Shown piece after piece: positions 57,701 to 64,000 of a DNA stretch of 64,000 nucleotides. Source of the stretch: Sabellastarte sp. h YS-2021 (Eukaryota > Annelida > Polychaeta > Sabellida > Sabellidae); the NCBI GenBank assembly GCA_964017235.1, contig OZ024938.1, forward strand, positions 60,069,816-60,133,815. The letters run 5' to 3'. The number at the start of each line of letters is the position of its first letter. Positions within the stretch are counted from its first letter, which is position 1. The notes under the pieces are model-generated. The model worked only from the letters and a program-made list of their open reading frames with translations, did not search any database and was not told where the DNA came from. Made by a program: the position numbers and the translations under genes.

Positions 57701-59943
57701 GCAAGGTTCATGGGGTGGACATTACACATGATAATGTGTGTTCTTCTATGCTATCCTGTTTCTATTCGCATCTACTATCAACAGGGCGTCCTATTTCTAG
57801 TTTTACATGTTATTTTATTAATACAGGAGAAAGGTGATTCCAAAGAGAGTCAGACATTTACCGAAGAATAATAGGAATCTTCTTGATGGGAATACCAACA
57901 GGAAGAACGATTCAGGGACACCAAACCAAAGTCGTCTATTATCTTGTAAGAGTATTTTTCCATATAGCTTTGTTGATATTTTAAAAACCTATGGAAGGAA
58001 TCAAAATAATTGACTATTTCTATTTTGTTGAAAATTATTTTGTGATTATGTGAAAAGCTTACATTGGGAAAAAAATAGCTTGATATAGACCGACATCAAA
58101 GATAGTCAAGTATTCTAGATGAAGTTGATGCGTATTGTATATTCTTTTAGGTTTACCTGTCAAATCAAGTTATGTATCGAAACCACTGCCTAGGCAACTC
58201 AAAACATCACCGAGAAAACTCCAGCCATTAAATAGACAATCCAAGGCATCGCCTCGGTTACCAAGACAATCTCCAAGGACTCAGGAACTCAATAAATCTG
58301 TCCCTTCACAAAAAGACTGTAGTTCTAAAACTCACCACAGGGAAAGTTCTGCAAAAAGAAGTAAACTTTCACCAAAGAATTGTGGGAATGATGAAATAAT
58401 GAATGCTCAGTCGTGTGATAATGATAACAATTATGAGGTTGATGCTTCTCCAGGTTGTAGTACAAGGGCAAAGAATGTACAAACGCAAGAGGATAGTGGT
58501 GACGTTACTCTCAGGAATATCAACAAAAAGGACAGACAAAAAAATGTTCAAACTGTTGTGAATACTGTTCAAATAGAACAGACCGTTACACCAACTTTAA
58601 ATCCATATAACAATGGTGACTGTGATATTCAGTTAGGTGGTAAATCCAGGCAGAATGGTGGTAACCATGAAAAAGACAAAAAGGTCACGAGTAGACAGTG
58701 TAGGAGGAGAGACATGACGCCTCCTGGTACTGATTTCCAGGATTCCGGGATAAACGTTTCAAACTCTAGTCCTGTGAAAGATACTCAGGAAAGTGGGAGG
58801 ACACAAGAAGATCCACACAGGAAGTCGAGTAGGAAAAGTAGGTCACGGCTGTATAACAAAATGAATGCACAACCAGTAGAAATGGAAGGAAATTCAAAAA
58901 ATGAAAACATAAATGGTGAAGGTAAAGACAAAGAATTGGATGAAGGGGAAAGTGGGAATGCGAGCAGTAAAAGGAGAAAATCGTGTCCTGTATTTAGTGC
59001 AAAGAGGAGGCTAATTGTGTGTGATGGTGAAAATGATGAGCAATATGGTAAGTCAAGTGTGGAGAGACGATTGAGGGAAGATGAGAAGCATATCAGTGAT
59101 GGTCAGTGTGTCCAGAGATTTCCTCCTGTAACTGTTGTGATTGAAAATTTGGGTGATTATCAGTCGAATCAAGAAACTGGAAAGGCACAAGATATGCCCA
59201 GAAATGTGTCCGAGTTGGCACCAAATTCCAAAGGAAAAAGTAGGACTCCAGGGAGCAAGGAAAATAAGGGGAAATTATGTAGAAATGATGATAAAGAAAA
59301 GGCTTCAGTAGGAAAGAGTAAACACGACAAAGACACTGAAGAAATAAATAAAGTAACTAAAGAAAAACCAGTTGAAATAGTAGTTGAAAATGTTGAAACT
59401 GTGGTTGAACATTCGAAAAATTCTCCATCAAAAGTGAGGACTAAAATTACTAAGTTAAGGTTACTGAGAAAAGATGGTGTAAAATGTGTAGACGGAGGAG
59501 GAAAAGATATAGATTATGATAAACCAGTGGAAGATGCTATTTCTCAACAACATGATAACGATAATTTGAACAAGTATGCAAAACCGAGAAAAGATAATAC
59601 AGTTCATGAGCAAGGTAAAAGTGCAGGGAAATTTAATGGAGGGGCAGAGAATATAGTTCATGGGCAACAGAAGGAAAATATCGAAAAAGAGAACAATATA
59701 ACTGATGGTACTGTGGCTTTGTGTTCATCCCCAACTAAGAAATTTGTGCGATTAAGCGATGAAGTAGCAAGACGGGGCAAATTGAAAGACCAACAGTCAC
59801 CAGAGGCAAAAGAAGCCTTAAAAAGAAAGAGGAAGATCAAAAAGAAACTGAGGGAAAGCTGGCAGGTGTTGAGCGACAGGAGCATGAGGAAAGTACTTGA
59901 AAGTGAGGGCGACCAGGAGTTTGAAGGGTATACTGCAGGTTAG
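42152..59943 (+). CDS. DBF4: DBF4, CDC7 kinase regulatory subunit (spliced, 5' end open)
   Basis: Twelve exons with GT-AG borders and matching phases: 42152-42293, 42527-42727, 46191-46232, 46415-46546, 48089-48251, 50151-50289 (or from 50148), 50999-51158, 52472-52626, 53129-53268, 55687-55756, 57827-57945, 58151-59943. Together they give about 1,084 residues, longer than vertebrate DBF4 (about 670). Order of domains: motif N (BRCT-like), the SRG-initiated linker, motif M, and a motif C CCHH finger, then a long basic disordered tail. DBF4 binds and activates CDC7 to phosphorylate MCM helicase at replication origins; motifs M and C contact the kinase. The ATG may be in an earlier exon; in-frame ATG 42177 is an alternative start. 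Introns are filled with transposons (C1, C2, three hAT-type elements). The tail shows three KEN triplets, consistent with APC/C control seen in this family. Confidence 0.92.
42738..44278 (+). mobile_element. Helentron-like element C1 in DBF4 intron
   Basis: The 5' end ATGTCCACCCCC pairs with GGGGGGTGGA to form a palindrome. A GC-rich patch (ccgccgtcc, gtccggcgtc repeats) and 'accaaatttggtatgcagg' follow. Then come five to six 170 bp units with 'gagatagagcgatttcgtcg' and 'aaaatggcggccattttgaa'. A subterminal GGGGTGGACAT (about 44191) leads a tail with hairpin ACACAT-gata-ATGTGT, and the element ends CTAG (44275-44278), followed by TTTTT. Identity with C2 stops at both ends where predicted. Confidence 0.82.
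43130..44050. repeat. 170 bp satellite core of C1
   Basis: Five to six copies of about 170 bp, reverse-complement homologous to the 170 bp units of element E. Frames on both strands recur (KIQNGRHFWGGENFF-like peptides) and are artefacts. Confidence 0.85.
44376..44710 (-). mobile_element. LINE 3' fragment in DBF4 intron
   Basis: On the minus strand, 44705-44505 reads KHFSNSFSHYAPVLRNSFPF then HLRNTPSVAPFRKHLKTHLF, the conserved C-terminal end of ORF2 in several non-LTR families. The 3' untranslated part continues to about 44376. It is severely 5' truncated. A diverged copy lies at 776-965. The family differs from the LINE at 30311. Confidence 0.72.
45169..45707. mobile_element. hAT-like MITE with ATCGATCGAT subterminal repeats
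   Basis: 539 bp. Ends are TAGTATAGGGAT and ATCCCTACACTA (one mismatch), with a perfect 8 bp duplication TTCGTGAT at 45161-45168 and 45708-45715. Just inside both ends are 'atcgatc' and 'caatatcga' motifs in inverse order, likely transposase-binding sites. It lies in the DBF4 intron between 42727 and 46191. Confidence 0.9.
46191..46546 (+). CDS. DBF4: DBF4 linker exons (SRG motif)
   Basis: A 42 bp micro-exon (46191-46232) reads LSRGQKLLNARRKK, and 46415-46546 reads ASIVENAIKWKIKIISYEGA then a helix-like KYIERELKNMP. Vertebrate DBF4 has the same LSRGK block followed by NALSWGVKIL and YYIEQKKKEL between motifs N and M. Both exons are phase 0, so skipping the micro-exon would keep frame. Confidence 0.88.
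47895..47913. repeat. Poly-G tract
   Basis: Nineteen consecutive G within a DBF4 intron, followed by a short C run. It is capable of G-quadruplex formation, and the length is prone to sequencing error. Confidence 0.9.
48089..48251 (+). CDS. DBF4: DBF4 exon encoding motif M
   Basis: Reads GSYLKFEAASRHYRPVHQEF, then TEMPELHF and SCPFD, after a lysine-rich stretch. DBF4 motif M has the form FVKVEDMS..YRP...... MP followed by CPFD. The motif binds the CDC7 N-lobe. The acceptor has a long T tract (48069-48082), and the exon ends phase 1 at GTAAGG. Confidence 0.9.
48669..49059. mobile_element. hAT-like MITE, second copy, in DBF4 intron
   Basis: 391 bp, reverse orientation of the MITE at 32901-33290. 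Ends are TAGAGCTGTGAACGAGTA and CAGCCCTA. A perfect 8 bp duplication ATAAATAG occurs at 48661-48668 and 49060-49067. The interior shares 'gcgaggtattgtattatcgcc' and 'agaagacttctaat' blocks with the other copy. Confidence 0.92.
49156..50016. mobile_element. hAT-like element with TAGTGTTCTCAACA ends
   Basis: 861 bp. The ends TAGTGTTCTCAACA and TGTTGAGATCACTA are inverse with one mismatch. Flanks are ctttaaac and gtttaaac (7 of 8 alike). The ends resemble the TAGTG/CAGTG..TCTCAA termini widespread in hAT elements. Next to both ends are 'cgggta' repeats in inverse-related order. No transposase is seen. It lies in a DBF4 intron. Confidence 0.82.
50352..50600. mobile_element. Truncated relative of the 54653 MITE
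   Basis: Begins TAGTGTTGGGACGATTTG and shares 'gtacaaagacggt', 'tcattttctaataat' and 'acaggaagtgggt' with 54653-55072, but its right terminus is missing. It lies in a DBF4 intron. Confidence 0.7.
50999..52626 (+). CDS. DBF4: DBF4 exons encoding motif C zinc finger
   Basis: Exon 50999-51158 ends KKGYCEICRVQYDDIKK, and exon 52472-52626 begins HQWNAQHREF. Together they give C-x2-C-x9-H-x5-H, the exact CCHH spacing of motif C, split by the intron just before the first His. The following helix (LDSMIESGPNFEQFLRDVV) matches the region after the finger in other DBF4 proteins. Motif C binds the CDC7 C-lobe and is needed for kinase activation. A second HYRP tetrapeptide (AKHYRPAEL) precedes the finger. 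Confidence 0.92.
54653..55072. mobile_element. MITE with TAGTGTTGGGA ends in DBF4 intron
   Basis: 420 bp. The left end TAGTGTTGGGATGATTAG is answered by GCGAGTCCCGACACTA at the right, with 'gattattcgtc' and 'gacgaataatcgac' just inside. It is probably hAT-like by its ends; an 8 bp duplication is not clear. Confidence 0.72.
56129..57800 (+). mobile_element. Helentron-like element C2 in DBF4 intron
   Basis: A close copy of C1 in the same orientation. It has the ATGTCCACCCCC palindromic start, the GC-rich patch, about six 170 bp units (56530-57570), GGGGTGGACAT near 57711, and the same tail ending CTAG (57797-57800) before TTTTA. It differs from C1 by small indels and by an extra unit variant ('ttgaatttttgcgaaaaaac', near 56650). 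Only about 26 bp separate it from the next DBF4 exon. Confidence 0.83.
58151..59943 (+). CDS. DBF4: DBF4 long terminal exon, disordered basic tail
   Basis: 597 codons with acceptor attcttttag and stop TAG at 59941. The product is rich in K, S, N, D and E, with clustered S-P sites (LKTSPRKLQP, SKASPRLPRQSPR) and no folded domain visible. Three KEN triplets occur (GSKENKG, QQKENIEKENN). The last residues are GDQEFEGYTAG. A GTTAGT donor-like site overlaps the end (59939), so a further exon cannot be excluded. The sequence is poorly conserved, as expected for this region of DBF4. Confidence 0.85.
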
Positions 59944-61093
59944 TTAGGCTGAAACAATTAGCTTAATTTGGTCACCAAGTAGGTACTTGCACCAGGCCTG
60001 GGGCCAAATACATGTACTTTGCCAAGTTGCAAGTACACGTACTGGTATTAAGATTCAAGTAGAAGTACTTACGTTCCAAAACTATGATATATAGTAGTTG
60101 AACTAACCAATTAACTGTGCCCAGTGTAGATTATGACTAGTGGATAACTCATTTGGCTTTGTGGATATCAATATTGAATGTAAAAATATTTCAATATTGG
60201 GGGTTAATATTGTCTATCAAACAGACCGAATCTGGGATACCAAAAAAACATTTTTGTTCTAGCATATCCCCAACTGCTAACAGGAAGCTAACATTGCAAA
60301 ACATTGCAGTTTTCACCAAAAACGCATTGAAAACTTCAAAAATGCGAGATAAAAATGTATAATTTCTTTAGATTTAGGCTTTATTTCGAATATTTGCTGT
60401 GCAAGTTGACAGTTTTACTTAAAATGACGATATTGATATATGTCCTTAGCCATTGATATCAGAAACCCTGTTCAAAGCAATAAATATCGCCAATATCCAT
60501 ATACAATGTACCCACTACATGTGACCCAAAAATGTGATAACTACTGCATGAATAAATAACCAATGAATGGTGTTCAGTGTACAGTATCTTTTAGGAAACG
60601 GATGTAAATATTGTAAACAATATCATGGATCTTGAGGTTCTAGAGAAAGATAGAAAATTCAAGTTGTGAGATATTTGATCGCTTATCCCATCAAAATGAT
60701 AGAGGAAGAAGCTAAACTCATGGAAATTATTTAACAAATTGGATAAATTGGCCTGAAATGGTCGCCCATGTTGGATAGGAATGTACTTAAATTACCTGAA
60801 TTAAAATGGCTAAGTACCTTGTTAGGGCTTTCATAAACTGGATGCAAACAAATTTTAAAATATATTTGTGCATGTCCATAAATAATATGGTGAAAGCTTT
60901 TATCAATCAAATTTATTTATGTCTTCTGTAAATTACAAAATTTTCCTTATTTTCTTAAGCATATGACATCATGTTTTCAGGAAATTTTCTTTTAGAACAT
61001 AGCAATTTCTTTGAAAAAAAATCAGAATGAGGAATTTTTGTGAGAGCAAGAATTTTTTCAAAACTTTCTACAAAAGTTTACCGGTATTTGCAA
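59944..61093. other. DBF4 downstream region, repeat traces only
   Basis: Candidate poly-A signal AATAAA at about 60551 (gcatgaataaataac). A pair of 'aatattg'/'gatattga' inverse stretches near 60165 and 60430 hints at an old MITE. No gene seen. Confidence 0.35.
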
Positions 61094-61520
61094 TAAGGGA
61101 TTGGTTGATAGGATCATTTTACTGAAATACCGTGATGAGATTTTAAAACTCCCACTTCGCTTGTTAACACATGTAATGGAAGGAAGGATTAAAATATTAG
61201 AAACATACTCAATCTGAAGAACTTATAAGCATACGTTGAATAGAACTGCCATGTTTTGGTAAGGACACTTTATAACCTCAATCTCTTGTACACTTATATT
61301 ATGGAAGGAAATTTTAAATCTCAGGAAATTATACTTGTTTATCTCATATTCTAAATCTCAGGAAATTATACTTATTTATGTCATATTCTGTGCATGTGGG
61401 GCCTTAAGAAGATATATCCATGTTTGGTTGGGGTGTACTAAGACGCAGACTCACGAAATCGGTACGGTTTTTCATTGCCGACCTCCCGATGTACACATTT
61501 TGGATACTGACCCATCCCTA
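61094..61520. mobile_element. hAT-like MITE, TAGGGATGGGT family, copy 3
   Basis: Reverse orientation and older than copies 1 and 2. The right end is ACTGACCCATCCCTA and the degraded left end is TAAGGGATTGGTTGATAGG. Internal blocks 'attttactgaaataccgtga' and 'ccatgtttggttggggtgta' match. No target duplication remains. Confidence 0.7.
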
Positions 61521-62346
61521 CTTTAACATCCCTATTTGCAAAACATATTTTTAGACAAGTAATTCTGAAATGTCAATCAACAATTAAAATAATAATGCTA
61601 CCTGTTTTCTACAAAGACGTTGCGTTCAACCCATCATTTTACTCTTTAGAAGTCCAGAAATTCCAATTAAAGTTAAAAATTTGTAGTAAAATTTTGTTGT
61701 AAGAATTTTTCGTGATTCTGAGCCCCTTCCTCAGATTTTATGACAGCTCAGACCACAAATTCATTTCCAGCCAGAATACATGGTGAAATATTGATGTTCA
61801 AACCAATTTGCATTTGAACTTTGTGAAAAGCCTGTAACATAGAAACTTAAACACTTTGTTAATACTGGCCAAGATTCTTCAAGTCCATGTAATTTTAGAA
61901 GATTTATCACACATAACTGGTATTAACTACCTGTGTTTATTTTATGTTTTTTTTACATAAACCTGCTAAAACTGTCTGTTCTTTTTCAGTGTTTGCTCGT
62001 GTATGCAACTATAAAACATTGCAAGGTATAAATTTAGGAATGAAACATCCTCAAATTTAGGAAAGCAGTTTTCATTATTCAAGAATATCTAAATCTGATA
62101 GAGATAAATTTACAGGACTGTGTTGTCACTTTGTAAGAAACTTGTTATGATAAGACATTTTTGAGAAGGACTTTCTGTATCCCTAAATCTTTCATTTCCA
62201 GGTGACCACCGGTAATCCTTGTAGTTATTTCCCCACCTCTTTTAAATTCCATTGCTTAATTCTGGGGCTGTGGTGTTTTAGTTAAGTTAACCTATTTCTA
62301 CCAAAACAGCAGGTTCTCCACTTAATACTATCTGTTGTGCTAACAA

Positions 62347-62652
62347 TAGGGGTGTGACGAGTACTTATGATTGAGGTCAGTTGCTTGCGGAATGAAATTT
62401 CAGTTCAACATGAGACCTTAGTAACCACCTTGACGGGAAACAACGTCCAATATTCCAATATGGTTACTCCCATAAACAAAAAATATATAAAGTTAAAAGC
62501 CTTGAATTAACTGATAGCCATATAGAATACTGAATATCATGTTTAAATGGTGGATCATGTGATGTAATAACCATTTGAGACTTAAAATTGAGATCTATTT
62601 TTCATGAAATTTCACCCGTTTATCAAATTTTGTTTATTGCGTCACGCCCCTA
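62347..62652. mobile_element. Short hAT-like MITE with TAGGGGTGTGACG ends
   Basis: 306 bp. TAGGGGTGTGACG and CGTCACGCCCCTA are inverse, with one mismatch (T against G). Flanks gctaacaa and gttaacct agree at five of eight positions, a possible decayed duplication. The interior is non-coding. Confidence 0.65.
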
Positions 62653-64000
62653 GTTAACCTATTGTGTTCTTTTCATCTTTTGCCAACAACTGTGACACTT
62701 ACTTTTCACAACATACAATGAAACCACTTTAAGTTGAACTCATTTAAGTAAGATTTCTTGTTTGGTGGAGGTAAATCTTGGTTTTAATACTGCATTGTGA
62801 CTTTATTGTCAATATCATGCGTCAGTTTAGCCCACAGTATTGGTTAATGGTGAAATATAATTGTATGCTTTGAAATATTTCACCTTAGAAATAAATCCGT
62901 GCTAAATTTTCAATATGTTGTTATTTTTCATAAAAAAATGAATAATATTAACTTTCATGTAGTATTACAATAAAGTTTTGAAATATCATTCATTACATCT
63001 TAAAATAGATCATGTAAGCTGTAATTTAAGGTAGCTAATGTATGTAATTTATAAATTACAGACCTTTGTTGAGAAAACTATTTAGTGCTGGGAGATTGCC
63101 ATGATTTTACCTGTTGATGTTCATATCGGACATTTGTGAGCAAACTTTGAACATTTCCGATCATGGAGTTGAAATTGTAAACCAGGCAGAAAAATCAAAT
63201 ATTAAATAATAACAAGTAAAATACACACAAATTAACACAAATATAATCTGAAAGCCATTCACAGACGTCTCCCCCACTAACAGACCATGCTTGATGTATC
63301 TCCACTTGTGATTGGCTAATTTTATGATTACCTTGACAACAGTGGGAAAACCCCAAGGTGTTTCTATTTACGTTATATTTATTACATTCACGGCTAGTTT
63401 TGTCATTTTAACTGATGAATTTTTCAGATTTTTAAAAATATTAATATGGTTGGTGTTTTATTGTGACCAAAAGGCTACAAAGAAATGAATTTAGCAAACA
63501 TCGGTTGTACTTAAATTTTACCAGTCATTGATCGGCAGTGAGCCAGCGAGCGATAATACCGAAGTTTGCAAACATCGTCCCAGCACTACTGTTTACTAAT
63601 CTTACGGAAGTGATATTGAAATTTGACCCTTTCACTATTGATGTGAAAACATGGAACCATTATCAATCACTATTACAAAATTGGATCCTTGTTCTTGAAA
63701 GAATATTTTTCACATTAGCCAAATGTGAAATTGGAAAATAATTTAAATATTTGCTGAAAGTAGATTAATGTTGTTAATATAAAACCACCGTACCGCATTT
63801 TGCTTTACTTAGGTCTAAAATAGTGACAACCACTATTAAGGGATGAGAATACACAATGCACGGCTCACAAGCCTCACATTGCTGGAGAATATAAGAAATG
63901 TTGGAAATATTATTAAATATTTAACAAAATACCTTCAAATGGTTAAATATGCTGTCTTTCAGCTTTAAAATATTCCACATTCTCTTCAGCATGTGTTAAG
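62653..64000. other. No gene recognised
   Basis: AT-rich; the open frame at 63538-63741 starts with GTG and lacks a supported start or splice context. Nothing else recognisable is present up to the window end. Confidence 0.4.

Noticed and set aside
63538..63741. 67-codon frame with an ILKFDPFTIDVKT stretch faintly like mitochondrial ribosomal protein L53
   Set aside because: It begins with GTG, there is no upstream ATG or good acceptor in frame, and the likeness is limited to about ten residues.

Overview
This window looks like a repeat-rich, AT-rich invertebrate nuclear genome. I favour a bivalve mollusc, by inference. The grounds are intron-containing animal genes, a CR1/L2-type LINE with a PHD-finger ORF, many hAT-like MITEs, and several long non-autonomous elements whose cores are tandem arrays of about 130-350 bp units. 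That last layout resembles the pearl/HINE (Helentron-like) elements described from bivalves.

Two host genes can be supported. At the left edge, on the minus strand, are the first three coding exons of a DDX42-type DEAD-box splicing helicase (491-2934), which continue past the window start. On the right, on the plus strand, is DBF4, the regulatory subunit of the CDC7 kinase. I traced twelve phase-consistent exons from 42152 to 59943; the very 5' end is missing. They carry motif N (BRCT-like), motif M, the motif C CCHH zinc finger, and a 597-codon basic, disordered last exon. The genes point away from each other with about 39 kb between them.

The space between the genes, and the DBF4 introns, is mostly mobile DNA. 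Five long Helentron-like elements are seen: D (2969-9991), A (3179-6165, nested in D), E (13327-18347), B (35338-38082, nested in a hAT-like MITE) and C1/C2 (42738-44278 and 56129-57800, both in DBF4 introns). They share a plan: a 5' end starting after T, usually with a palindrome; a GC-rich patch; tandem-repeat cores; a subterminal copy of the 5' motif; and a 3' end that is CTAG in A, B, C and E, followed by T. A and B share termini but have different cores. C and E have different termini but share a core unit. The arrays of D and E are also related to each other.

Other elements include a CR1/L2-type LINE (30311-34492) broken by a 390 bp hAT MITE with a perfect 8 bp target duplication and itself inserted in another MITE; a decayed Harbinger element (21077-24816) with remnants of both its genes; several hAT-like MITEs with recognisable 8 bp target duplications (19010, 35165, 45169, 48669, 49156); foldback MITEs; and a 42 bp palindromic minisatellite (39088-39915).

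Regions where I see no gene or clear element are 9992-10737, 18348-19009, 20068-20765, 24817-28200, 41180-42151 and most of 59944-64000. Coordinates of genes with canonical splice sites, and of MITEs with target duplications, are exact by eye; array and older element borders are approximate.
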